64,000 nt of DNA from Pseudomonadota bacterium (lineage in GTDB: Bacteria > Desulfobacterota > Binatia > Binatales > Binataceae): NCBI GenBank assembly GCA_021323675.1, contig JAJPKP010000027.1, positions 152,317 to 216,316 on the forward strand, given 5' to 3'. Both the position numbers and the translations under genes were made by a program. Below, piece after piece: positions 51,901 to 59,788 of this stretch (within the stretch, counting starts at the first letter, position 1; each line of letters starts with the position of its first letter). The notes beneath the pieces were generated by a model that had not been told where the DNA came from, did not search any database, and was given only the letters and a program-made list of their open reading frames with translations.

Positions 51901-52343
51901 ATCGCTTCTTCGACGCTCGCGGCCGCATCGGAGCTGCCCGGAACAATCGGAATTTTGAGCGAACGCGCGAGTTCGCGCGCCTTTACCTTGTTTCCAAACA
52001 GCGCGAGCGTTTCGGGGCGCGGTCCGATAAAGGCGATATCCGCCTCAGCGCATCGCTTCGCGAACGCGGCGTTCTCGGACAGGAAGCCGTAGCCGGGATG
52101 CACGCAGTCGCATCCGGCGCCCCTGGCAGCTTCGATCATGGCCTCGATATCGAGGTAGGCCCGGACAGGATCGTTCGAGGACGAATTTCCAATCGCCCGC
52201 GATTGGGTCGTGACGCGGGTGTGAAGCGAAAGCGCGTCGGCGGGCGCATACACGCTGACCGACTCGATGCCGAGCGCCGACGCGGCGCGCGCGACGCGAA
52301 TCGCGATTTCACCTCGGTTGGCAATCAATACACGCTTGAACAA
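48927..52343 (-). CDS. single-chain biotin-dependent acyl-CoA carboxylase (BC-BCCP-CT fusion)
   Basis: About 1138 residues. The biotin carboxylase domain (1-450) has FKRVLIANRGEIAIRV, GGGGRGMRT and FIECNPRIQVEHTVTE. The biotinyl-carrier domain has AMKMET near 530. The carboxyltransferase domain (about 570-1138) shows FTSRGGHADGA, NVLLGSVVGIGAA, DNPGFAVGLEHE and FASPRSG. Fusing all activities in one chain recalls the long-chain acyl-CoA carboxylases known in actinobacteria. The frame opens at ATG 52418; TTG at 52343 with GGGAGA upstream fits the conserved start better. Substrate (acetyl-, propionyl- or longer acyl-CoA) is undetermined. Confidence 0.9.
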   Translation of the reverse strand: MFKRVLIANRGEIAIRVARAASALGIESVSVYAPADALSLHTRVTTQSRAIGNSSSNDPVRAYLDIEAMIEAARGAGCDCVHPGYGFLSENAAFAKRCAEADIAFIGPRPETLALFGNKVKARELARSLKIPIVPGSSDAAASVEEAMAAAKAISYPVMLKAAAGGGGRGMRTVAGADEMAAAFARCQSEAQAAFGDGSVFVEKLIERPRHIEVQILADTRGNAVHLYERDCSIQLRNQKVVEIAPAPALEAGLRRRILDDALRLARAAGFVNAGTVEFLVIPERGEHFFIECNPRIQVEHTVTEQVTGVDLVEAQFRIAAGDLVQDLGIPDQSAVKAPRGFAVQARIVASGAGVLTAYKEPAGPGVRVDSCGYLGYALPPQFDPMFAKLICQSNSGHSLESALDRGIRALDEFHISGLPTNLAQLRAILSHPAVRAGDARTSFFSENPRLASFASAQSSSSLALLEQQAIALRGGRNGLALVAGEGVATGLSVPSGEEGVASPMAGVILEIHAKAGDTVSAGATLMIVTAMKMETAITAPCAGILTQIRPAQTGVTIALGQIVATIAPAKDREAAVSARTYGEDTWAPMLADVHKLQSIAHQRFAPDSKDPGVVRQRARGKLTCRERIDLLLDAGSFREVGSIAGFADYDDDGRITGFTPANHVGGWGKIRGRTVVVCADDFTSRGGHADGAIGGKSIHLDRLSIDFRCPSIRLLDGSSGGGSIAAMVPKQQKEGESRAQESSGAIKAGRPRVSGEGGSFLPGHLGSSMYVTQLNTVPVVNVLLGSVVGIGAAKAVLGHFSLMVRDIAQLFVAGPPVVKHAMGYEITKEDLGGWHIHCRNGSVDNLAETEEEAAAMTKRFLSYLPSSVYEAPPVFPPNPADPPDRREEELFTIIPRKRTMTFDMRRAIKLMADRDSFFEIGPLWGTDQIVGFIRMNGYPMGVLASDCRHVNGGALTADGCDKLKRHLDLCDLFHLPILNLIDNPGFAVGLEHEMTGTIRKGGEWMIAFAQVEVPIFTVIMRRSFGVAGNNFASPRSGASARVAWPAADVGGIPPEGGIEAAYKRQLAEAADPEALRAEINARIESARGPIGPLNRFQMEEMIDPRDTRRWVCEWIENAYRIISQPSLLAPRSIQFRP

Positions 52344-52460
52344 GGGGCAATCTCTCCCGGCGGCATCGTTACGATGCCGACTCTGACTCGAATACCCTTG
52401 GCGGTCGGATGCTTGCAAGGCTGAGCGCGAAGCACGCGCGGCCTTCGCGCACAGCGAATG

Positions 52461-54173
52461 TCAGGAGCCGATCGTATCCACGCCGAGGTTTGCGAGCATT
52501 TGGAGAAGGCCCAGGCCGATCCTGGCGGCCGGGCCCGACTGCCCCTTGAGCTCGTCGATCGCCCGGTCCAGCACCACTTTTATGCGGTCGCGGAATACCC
52601 TGAGCCCGCGATCGTATTCGTTGGACGAGGATGGCGCTCCGGTGTCGGGCTCCGGATTGCCGACCGGCTCAGGGCGATCGGCGCCTTCGATTGTGAAATC
52701 GTGGTCGGCGCTTTTGCTGACCGCCTCCCAGGCCTGAAAGGCGTCGTACTGGCCGCGGGCGAAATCGAATTCGCGCAGGATTTTGGAAAAGAATCCCGCG
52801 AACGCGAAGAGCGGATCTCCGGAGAGCTTCTCGTCCGGCGCGGGCGCGATCAGAATCGGCTTGATCGGGATTTTGTCCGCGATATTGAACGCCAGGTCGA
52901 AGAAGATCGCCCAATCCTCGAACATCGCCCGCGCCGCGGGTGCGAGCCCGGCCACTTCTTTGTAAAGGACGGGGTCGGTATCTTCCAAATCCGGGACAAG
53001 GAACCCGCGCAAGCGATCGATTTGATCGGCGCTGAATCCGCGCAATTCCGCCAGTGCTGAAATCGCCCCGGCAAGCGCCGACGAGCCGGACGGCGGCGTG
53101 GGAGAGGTCGAGGCGAGCCTGGCCAACCGGTTCAGCACCACCATCCGGTTCGCGAACTGCCGATTGACCGTGGTGATTCCGCGAAGCCCGCTCTGCATCG
53201 ATTCGTCCATGAAGGCTGGAACCAGCTTTTGCGCGAGATCGATCGGATTAAGATCGAGGGTCGGGTAAAAGGAACCGGCGCTGATGGTCCGATCGGACAG
53301 ATCGGCTGCCGCTGTGTGCACCACCAGAAAGCGGCGCTCGTTGTCCTGGAAGGCCGGATTTGCGGGCGACCAGTCGGTGTCGTGCGCAAGGTTGATCAGT
53401 TTGCCGACCGGGTCGTTGTCGAAAAGTCCGCCGTCCGCATAATACTCGGCGGTGTATTCGCGCCGATCCTGGTGCCATCGCCAGAGTCCCCGGGGTGAAA
53501 AAGCCACCGGGAACGATCCCGAGGCGATCGCCGATCTCACCATCGCATGCCACGCGGTTGCGCTGTCATCGCCGGGATCGGCCGCACCGACCGCGCGGGT
53601 GTCCGACCCGCTCACATAAGCCTTGCCGTCGCCGTCCACGGAGACTTGAAAGACGGCGGCATCGGCGTATTCGCGAAACACGAGCGGAATATCGTTGAGC
53701 GTATCGACGCGGTTGGGCGTGCCGTTGATGTTCGAGAGCGAGAAACTCAACCGGATCGAGGCCGCCCCGGGACGCATCGCGGGATGGCGATTCGTCACCA
53801 TCCGCGGCGGCGTGTCGAAATCCGCCGCGAGAGTGTCGAGCGCGGAAGCGGCAAGCAGATTGTCGCCGGTTTTGTATCCGTCGTAGGCGGGCACGCCCGC
53901 CGGATCGGGCGTGAGTGTGGAAAGCGCCGCCTTCTCGACCCACATCCTGTAAAGGTAGTTGCTTGCGCTGTCGAGCAGAGTGCAGGTGGTGGCGACCGCG
54001 GTCATCGATCCCGCGCTCGCACCGGCCAGCGTGTCCACGTACCACTTGATCGGGTTGCGCGAATTGTTGTTGGCGATGAGTTCGAGGGATTTGGCCAGAA
54101 CGCCCGCTTCGTACGCGCCCAGCGAAACGCCGCCCTTGATGCAGATAGCAAGCCGCCGTTCTTCCGCCATCAT
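52461..54173 (-). CDS. patatin-like phospholipase
   Basis: About 570 residues. The oxyanion-hole motif is KGGVSLGAYEAG near 13-24, the nucleophile elbow is GASAG with S53, and the dyad aspartate is in YADGGLFDND. The family hydrolyses acyl esters of phospholipids. The two adjacent ATGs (54173, 54170) follow GGAGG; the frame itself opens at 54218. The C-terminal half (about 280-570) has no assigned domain. No signal peptide. Divergent from a membrane-protein gene that may belong with it. Confidence 0.86.
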   Translation of the reverse strand: MMAEERRLAICIKGGVSLGAYEAGVLAKSLELIANNNSRNPIKWYVDTLAGASAGSMTAVATTCTLLDSASNYLYRMWVEKAALSTLTPDPAGVPAYDGYKTGDNLLAASALDTLAADFDTPPRMVTNRHPAMRPGAASIRLSFSLSNINGTPNRVDTLNDIPLVFREYADAAVFQVSVDGDGKAYVSGSDTRAVGAADPGDDSATAWHAMVRSAIASGSFPVAFSPRGLWRWHQDRREYTAEYYADGGLFDNDPVGKLINLAHDTDWSPANPAFQDNERRFLVVHTAAADLSDRTISAGSFYPTLDLNPIDLAQKLVPAFMDESMQSGLRGITTVNRQFANRMVVLNRLARLASTSPTPPSGSSALAGAISALAELRGFSADQIDRLRGFLVPDLEDTDPVLYKEVAGLAPAARAMFEDWAIFFDLAFNIADKIPIKPILIAPAPDEKLSGDPLFAFAGFFSKILREFDFARGQYDAFQAWEAVSKSADHDFTIEGADRPEPVGNPEPDTGAPSSSNEYDRGLRVFRDRIKVVLDRAIDELKGQSGPAARIGLGLLQMLANLGVDTIGS

Positions 54174-54302
54174 CGTGCCTCCAGCGGAGAGCGCCGCCTC
54201 CGTATGATTCGGCGGCACAAACGTAACTAGCGCCGGGTTCCGGTTATCACAAGTGGCGCCCGCTCGCGGGTATTGCTGGCCGTTAACTCATTTCACTTGA
54301 AG

Positions 54303-54363
54303 TGGACGCTGGCTGGACATAAACGCGTCCATTTTGTAAAAGCGGCTAGCCTGCGAGTAGAGT
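54303..54363 (+). promoter_or_regulatory. inverted repeat and weak promoter before the SLSKFQ-type membrane-protein gene
   Basis: TGGACGC (54303-54309) and GCGTCCA (54325-54331) form a perfect inverted repeat with a 15-base spacer. Directly after it lie TTGTAA (54334-54339), an 18-base spacer and TAGAGT (54358-54363), a weak sigma70 match. CACTT-G-AAGTG at 54294-54304 overlaps the left arm. The layout suits a regulator site next to a promoter. Confidence 0.35.
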
Positions 54364-54429
54364 TTGCGTTGCATTTTGTATTTCCTGGTTCGCCGCACGA
54401 GCGGATTCCTCCAAAGGGGGACGGTGATC

Positions 54430-56283
54430 ATGGGCTGGATTCCCGGGTACGCACTGATTGGCCAGGCGCGAGCTCTCGCGTTCGCGATCGTCGCCGTCCT
54501 TGTTTTTCCGGCGATGATCGCGGCCGGTGAATCCGCTGACGGCGCGATTGCGCTCGCGTCGATCGAGCCCGCGCAGGCCGCCCGCGGCACCAGTATCAAA
54601 CTCTATGCGGCTGATGGAGCGGCGTTGCCCGCGCAAACGGTCGCTTCATTCCTCGAGGCCTGCATCCCCGCCAGCCGGCCCAACGGCGGCGGATGCGCCG
54701 GCGCGACGCTCAAGAATGTCCCGTGCCTTCGCGCGAAAGCGACCGACTCATTCTGCGGCACGATTCTCCCCTTTGATCTTCCGGTCGGACAATACGAGGC
54801 GCGGCTGGGAAAGTCCGCCCCGGTCATGGATGCCGACTGGCTTGCCGCTCCGTTTGTGAGTCTACGAGTCACGCGAGAGGCAACCGAAGGACCCGAGCTG
54901 TTGGGAATCACGCCGCAGGTGGCCTATCCGGCCGACAACACCAACGGATGCGTCAAGCCGCAAGACGGGGGCGGCGCGCAGCCGGTTAAGAGCGCCAACC
55001 TGGTCCTGAGCGGGAGCAATTTCAGCCTCGCGGGCAAGGACAATCGTATCCTGGTGAACGGGAATGAGCTGCCGGTGTGCTGGGAGTGCGACGGTTCGAA
55101 GCAGTGTGCCCCGTGCGATATCGCCGGCAGCGTCGGCCAGAACGGCCGCGAGATTCGCCTGCGCGGCATTCCGATTGACACCTATGGCGGAATCCTGAGC
55201 GTTGCGGTTAACGTCGGCACACAAACCACCTCGTCGCGAACGGTGGTCTTGTCGCGCGTTAATCCGAGCACGCCGCGATGGTACGCGCTGGCCGGGATGG
55301 CGGGCCTGCTGTTCATCCTTTTCCTCATCCTGAGCCGCAACGCGAGCAAGCAGATCGCCGGCAAACCCTACAAAGTGATGACGGCGGTGATGCTCGATGC
55401 GGAAACCAACACCTACAGCCTGTCCAAGTTTCAGTTTTACATGTGGACCTTCACGGTCGTCCTTGGCTACGGGTACCTCACCCTGGTTCGCAGCCTGATC
55501 CAGGGCACGTTTGAATTTGCCGATGTTCCCGGCAATCTGCCCGGCATCCTCGCGGTCAGCGTCGGAACGTCAGTGTTCGCAACCGGTGTGACCTCGGCGG
55601 TGGGATCGAAAGGATCGGGGCGGGTGCAGCCCGGATGGGGTGATCTGCTGACGGTGGGCGGCGTTGTGGTGCCCGAACGGGTCCAGTTCGTGGTCTGGAC
55701 GATCGTGGGCGTGACGGCGTTTCTTGCGCTCACCTTCCTGGCGGATCCCGCGGTGATCCAGAACCTCCCTTCGGTGCCGCAGGGATTCCTGCTGCTGATG
55801 GGCGCGAGCTCGGCCGGATACCTGGGCGGCAAGATGGCGCGCAAGCCCGGACCAATCATCATGAGTGCGAAGGGAGTGTGGGAGATCGACCCTCAGCAGC
55901 CGGCTGCGAATGCGCGCCGCGACAAGCTGACCTTCAGCATCATCGGGCGCAACCTCGCCGTCGATTGCGGCATTCGCTTCAAGGACGTCAAGGTTCCCTA
56001 CGTGCGCGGCTCGGCCGCGACGGCGTTGGACAACGTTTTGGAGCTGGTCACCCGCGATGAGAAGTCTTCTGACGATAACCTTGCTTCGGAACTTCGGCTC
56101 ATCGTACGCGACAAGAACATGATCGATCTCATTGTCGCCATGCAGGAGCCGCAGCCGGCTCCTCCGCCTGCCGCCGCAGGTGCGGCGCAACCCGCCGCCG
56201 AGCCAAATACCAAGCCGGAGATATCGGTTACCAATCCGGACGGACAGATGGCAGCGTGGCCGGCCCCGATTACCACCCAATGA
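54430..56283 (+). CDS. membrane protein with SLSKFQ-type transmembrane module and periplasmic domain, function unknown
   Basis: About 617 residues; ATG 54430 chosen because a hydrophobic signal segment follows directly. A periplasmic region (about 35-285) is Cys-rich and includes an IPT-like stretch (NLVLSGSNFSLAGKDNRIL). A helix follows (WYALAGMAGLLFILFLIL). Then come YSLSKFQFYMWTF, three more helices and LLLMGASSAGYLGGK, a combination I recall from widespread proteins with no assigned role. A soluble tail with a Pro/Ala linker (about 565-617) ends it. It lies 52 bases upstream of the GH46-like gene and divergent from the patatin. Confidence 0.72.
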   Translation: MGWIPGYALIGQARALAFAIVAVLVFPAMIAAGESADGAIALASIEPAQAARGTSIKLYAADGAALPAQTVASFLEACIPASRPNGGGCAGATLKNVPCLRAKATDSFCGTILPFDLPVGQYEARLGKSAPVMDADWLAAPFVSLRVTREATEGPELLGITPQVAYPADNTNGCVKPQDGGGAQPVKSANLVLSGSNFSLAGKDNRILVNGNELPVCWECDGSKQCAPCDIAGSVGQNGREIRLRGIPIDTYGGILSVAVNVGTQTTSSRTVVLSRVNPSTPRWYALAGMAGLLFILFLILSRNASKQIAGKPYKVMTAVMLDAETNTYSLSKFQFYMWTFTVVLGYGYLTLVRSLIQGTFEFADVPGNLPGILAVSVGTSVFATGVTSAVGSKGSGRVQPGWGDLLTVGGVVVPERVQFVVWTIVGVTAFLALTFLADPAVIQNLPSVPQGFLLLMGASSAGYLGGKMARKPGPIIMSAKGVWEIDPQQPAANARRDKLTFSIIGRNLAVDCGIRFKDVKVPYVRGSAATALDNVLELVTRDEKSSDDNLASELRLIVRDKNMIDLIVAMQEPQPAPPPAAAGAAQPAAEPNTKPEISVTNPDGQMAAWPAPITTQ

Positions 56284-56335
56284 TCGGTTATGACGCGGAA
56301 TCTTTCATTCATGCGGCACGAATGGAGGAACAGCG

Positions 56336-57265
56336 ATGCCAACCGCAGTGCAAAAAGCGACCGCCGAAGCGATCGTCAATATCTTCGAAACCGGCAGCGC
56401 CCTTGGCGACTATGCAAACGTCACCCTTCTAAAAGGTGACTCGGGCCATCTGACCTACGGCCGATCGCAAACCACTCTCGCGAGCGGCAACCTGTTCCTG
56501 CTGATCAAGGCATACGTGGAAACCGAGGGTGCCGACTTCGCAGAGCATTTCAAACCCTACCTGGCCCGCCTTCAGGCCATCGATTTGTCGCTCAACTACG
56601 ATGCGGGGTTCAAAGACCTCCTCCGCCACGCGGGCGCCGATCTCGAAATGCAGCGGGTGCAGGATGCGTTCTTCGACCGCGTTTACTGGACGCCCGCGAT
56701 GACCTACGCGGCGAGCCTCGGGATTACCTCGGTTCTCGGATGCTGCACGGTGTATGACAGCGTAATCCACGGGAGCTGGCGGACGATGCGCGATCGGACC
56801 AGCGCGCAATTCGGTGAAGCCGGCGCGATCGGCGAAAACGCCTGGATCGAAAAGTACATCTCGGTTCGCCGGCAATGGCTCGCCGGAAATCCGAGCGAGA
56901 TCCTGCGCAAGACCGTGTACCGGATGGACGAGTTGGGAAAACTGGTCGCGCAAAATCGATGGAACCTCGATTTGCCCCTGGTCGTTCGCGGAATCACGAT
57001 CGACGAAGCCGCGCTCAGCGGCGCCCCCGTGAGAGCATCGGCCCGAATCGTTGAAGAACGGCTGCTGTCGCTGCGATCGCCGATGCTGAAAGGGCCCGAC
57101 GTCGAGGAAGTGCAGAACGCGCTTAAGGCAAAGGGATATTCGCTCGCCGCCGATGGCGTATTCGGTTCCGGAACCTCGGCCGCGGTAATCGACTTTCAGC
57201 GCAAGAGCGGCCTGGCCGCGGATGGAATAGTCGGCCCGGGCACGAGAGCCGCGCTTGGCCTGTAG
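56336..57265 (+). CDS. GH46 chitosanase-like / peptidoglycan-binding-domain protein
   Basis: A 309-residue protein. The N-terminal domain (1-230) matches the GH46 chitosanase pattern. The candidate catalytic acid is E18 (NIFETGS) and the second carboxylate is D35 (GDSGHLTYG), a spacing close to the 18 residues of Streptomyces enzymes. The C-terminal part (about 245-309) is a PG_binding_1 domain (GPDVEEVQNALKAKGYSLAADGVFG). There is no signal peptide, so export needs another route or the enzyme acts in the cytosol. GGAGGAACAGCG precedes the ATG. Related folds act on chitosan or glycan strands of the wall. Confidence 0.7.
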   Translation: MPTAVQKATAEAIVNIFETGSALGDYANVTLLKGDSGHLTYGRSQTTLASGNLFLLIKAYVETEGADFAEHFKPYLARLQAIDLSLNYDAGFKDLLRHAGADLEMQRVQDAFFDRVYWTPAMTYAASLGITSVLGCCTVYDSVIHGSWRTMRDRTSAQFGEAGAIGENAWIEKYISVRRQWLAGNPSEILRKTVYRMDELGKLVAQNRWNLDLPLVVRGITIDEAALSGAPVRASARIVEERLLSLRSPMLKGPDVEEVQNALKAKGYSLAADGVFGSGTSAAVIDFQRKSGLAADGIVGPGTRAALGL

Positions 57266-57337
57266 ATCGCGTTTCCGTGTACGCTGGTAAATCGGCCGCC
57301 TGATCTGCGAAGCTGCGGAGCGTTGGAGGACATTGAT

Positions 57338-58270
57338 ATGCCGCTCGATCCGCAAGCCGATGCATTGATCAAACAGATGGCTGCCGCGCCGGGGCCCAAG
57401 CTCGAGGATCTGTCCCCGCAGGATGCGCGCAAGCTTGCCTCGATGACGTTCAAGATGCTGGAAGGGGCGCCGCAAGAGGTCGGCAAGATCGAAAATCGAT
57501 CGATTCCCGGACCGGCGGGCGATATTCCAGTCCGCATATACACGCCATCGGGTAACGGACCCTTCCCGCTGCTGGTCTTTTATCACGGCGGAGGATGGGT
57601 GATCGGCGACCTGGATACTCACGACAACGCCTGCCGAGCGCTCACCAACGGCGCGCGATGCGTTACCGTCGCGGTCGATTACCGGCTCGCGCCCGAGCAC
57701 AAGTTTCCGGCGGCCGTGGACGATTGCTATGCCGCCACCGCGTGGGCGGTCGAGCATGCGAGCGAATTGGGAGCCGATCCGTCGAAAGTCGCCGTGGGCG
57801 GAGACAGCGCGGGCGGAAATCTCGCGGCGGTGGTCGCGCTTGCGGCGCGCGATCGCGGCAAGCCGAAACTCGCCTTTCAGCTATTGATTTATCCCGCGAC
57901 CGACGGCGCGCTCGATACCTACTCTCACAAGACCTTCAAGGATTATTTTCTGACGGACGGAGCCGTCCGCTATTTCTGGGGACATTACGTTCGCGGCGAA
58001 GCTGACAAGCGTGATCCGCTTGCGTCGCCCGCTCTTGCGAAGAGCCTTCGGGGGCTGCCGCCGGCGCTGATTATTACCGCGGAATTCGATCCGCTGCGCG
58101 ACGAGGGAGAGGCTTATGGCGAAAAGCTTCGCGCGGCCGGCGTGCCCGTGACAACTACGCGCTATAACGGAATGATTCACGGGTTCTTCACGATGACCGG
58201 AGTCCTGGACCAGGGAAAGAAAGCCATCGAAGAGGCATCGTCCGCTCTGCGCAAGGCGTTTGGCCGATAG
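57338..58270 (+). CDS. alpha/beta-hydrolase of the hormone-sensitive-lipase (esterase) family
   Basis: A 310-residue esterase. ATG 57338 follows GGAGGA; the frame opens upstream with TTG. The oxyanion motif HGGGW, the nucleophile elbow GGDSAGGN and the histidine in MIHGFFTM are intact. It is related to the enzyme at 40751. The gene follows the GH46-like gene by 72 bases, which may place it in the same transcript, but the esterase is an ordinary cytosolic type. Confidence 0.88.
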   Translation: MPLDPQADALIKQMAAAPGPKLEDLSPQDARKLASMTFKMLEGAPQEVGKIENRSIPGPAGDIPVRIYTPSGNGPFPLLVFYHGGGWVIGDLDTHDNACRALTNGARCVTVAVDYRLAPEHKFPAAVDDCYAATAWAVEHASELGADPSKVAVGGDSAGGNLAAVVALAARDRGKPKLAFQLLIYPATDGALDTYSHKTFKDYFLTDGAVRYFWGHYVRGEADKRDPLASPALAKSLRGLPPALIITAEFDPLRDEGEAYGEKLRAAGVPVTTTRYNGMIHGFFTMTGVLDQGKKAIEEASSALRKAFGR

Positions 58271-58336
58271 AAGAAGCGGTCTTGTTGCCGATGGGTCGCG
58301 GGATGACAGCTGGAAGCTGAGATTCCGCGCCGGTTT

Positions 58337-59065
58337 TCACCACTGTTCGTAGTGGACGGCGCGGCGTTCATAGCCGGCGCCGCGCAACAGGTCGCGCAGG
58401 GCACTCACGCCTTTTCCGACGCCACAGATGTAGAAATGGCGGGTGCGATTGGCGTCCGCGCTGACCCATCGTCGCTGCGCCTCCGCCAGCAGACGGTCAT
58501 AGGTTTCCGGCCCAGGGATAACCGCCGGTTCAAAGCGAAAGGTTCGATCGCCCGCGGCGAAGGCCTCGAATTCCGCGCGATAGAGCAAGTGATCCGATGA
58601 TGGCGCGGCGTAGAGCAGCGTCATCTCCGGATGGCCGGATGAAGCGAGCGTGCGATGGAGCATCGGGCGAATCGGCGCAATCGCCGTCGCTTCCGCGATG
58701 AAGATCGTTTCAGAGGCGGGGACGGACTCCATTGTGAATGTTCCGTAGGGGCCGGTGAAATCAATCACGTCGCCCTGCTTGCGATCGAACAGCCATGCCG
58801 CGCCGCGCCCGCCGGGCACCCGATTGAAGCAGATCTCGAATGGGCCGTCGCGGCCGGCTGGCGAGGCGATCGTGTAGGGACGCGTCCTGACTTCATCGGG
58901 CAACGGGATCGCTATCGAAATGAACTGGCCCGGGATGAAGCGAATCTTCGATCCGTCGGCGGGAGCGAGAAACAGCGAGCGGGTGTCATCGTTATGATCG
59001 AAGACACGCTCGACAACGGCGGAGCGAGTGGGCCGCGATGATGCTCGATTGGAGGTTTCAGCCAT
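58337..59065 (-). CDS. FAD/NAD(P)H oxidoreductase of the ferredoxin-reductase family
   Basis: A 242-residue flavoprotein. The FAD-binding barrel shows RPYTIAS (R-x-Y-[ST]) and GPYGTFTM. The NAD(P)-binding half shows EATAIAPIRPML and ends in FYICGVGKGVSALRDLLRGAGY and an aromatic C terminus. It lacks its own iron-sulfur domain; the ferredoxin gene just upstream (52-base gap) would supply it. The pair makes a reductase chain that could feed a monooxygenase or ring-hydroxylating enzyme. Confidence 0.87.
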   Translation of the reverse strand: MAETSNRASSRPTRSAVVERVFDHNDDTRSLFLAPADGSKIRFIPGQFISIAIPLPDEVRTRPYTIASPAGRDGPFEICFNRVPGGRGAAWLFDRKQGDVIDFTGPYGTFTMESVPASETIFIAEATAIAPIRPMLHRTLASSGHPEMTLLYAAPSSDHLLYRAEFEAFAAGDRTFRFEPAVIPGPETYDRLLAEAQRRWVSADANRTRHFYICGVGKGVSALRDLLRGAGYERRAVHYEQW

Positions 59066-59116
59066 CGTTGGCCGCGTGCCGCTTCATCGCATCGAGAGCA
59101 AGGCGCGTTCTCAATT

Positions 59117-59491
59117 TCATTCCTCGGCGGATTCGCTGGCGAGATTTATTGTATAGCGCGGCACGACGATGGTGATCTCGGCGTTGGGATCCTCTACCAC
59201 GGCCTGACATCCCAGGCGTGAAGTGGGGGTCAGCCCCGGCGCTCTGTCGAGCATATCCTCTTCCTGCTCGGTTGCCTCGCTAAGCTGCCTGCCGCCCTGC
59301 TTTACGATCACGTGGCAAGTGGTGCAGGCGCAGTTGCCCCCGCATGCGTGTTCAAGGTGAATGTTGTGGCCGAGCAGGACATCGAGGATCGACCCCGGGC
59401 GGCCATCGTGATGGAAAGGCGCCTTGGCCGGGTCGAATTCGATAACCCGTTCAGGGTCGCCGTTTTCAAAAATTACTCTAATCTTCGCCAT
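59117..59491 (-). CDS. 2Fe-2S ferredoxin (adrenodoxin/Isc-Fdx type)
   Basis: A 124-residue ferredoxin. The cluster motif EHACGGNCACTTCH supplies three cysteines and SRLGCQAVV the fourth. The spacing and the SILDVLLGHNIHLEHACG start fit Isc-type or adrenodoxin-like ferredoxins. The frame opens 93 codons upstream, but that part is non-homologous; ATG 59491 gives the family start (MAKIRVIFENGD). The gene next to it encodes its likely reductase. The 296-base gap 59492-59787 holds the IS promoter and little else. Confidence 0.9.
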   Translation of the reverse strand: MAKIRVIFENGDPERVIEFDPAKAPFHHDGRPGSILDVLLGHNIHLEHACGGNCACTTCHVIVKQGGRQLSEATEQEEDMLDRAPGLTPTSRLGCQAVVEDPNAEITIVVPRYTINLASESAEE

Positions 59492-59751
59492 CAGCAGATC
59501 AGACACTGACAATCGGGCGGCGCTCACGACGCCCTGATTTCTCGACCCCGCAGATACCACTCGAAAAATGTCGGAATGGAGTTGCGGTAGAAGATCCAGA
59601 TTACCGGTAGCCCTCGAACGGATAAACCTGGGACCCGGAAATCCCGCCCGCAAGAGGTTCCACAAATTCCGAGACCTCCTGGCAGAACCCCGGAAATGAA
59701 GTTCCTTGAACCAATATTCGGCCCCCCAGTGTGCTCTTGGTAAATATCCCC

Positions 59752-59788
59752 TTGACGCATGTACGGGCATTTAATACTTTATCCCGTA
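59752..59788 (+). promoter_or_regulatory. IS promoter overlapping an inverted repeat
   Basis: TTGACG (59752-59757), a 17-base spacer and TACTTT (59775-59780) precede the transposase ATG at 59788, so the transcript could start at or near the ATG. TACGGG (59762-59767) and CCCGTA (59783-59788) form an inverted repeat spanning the -10, which might be a self-regulatory site. Confidence 0.45.

Noticed and set aside
59492..59770. A 93-codon N-terminal extension of the ferredoxin frame.
   Set aside because: It overlaps the IS promoter, has no homology-like features and precedes a normal ferredoxin start at 59491.
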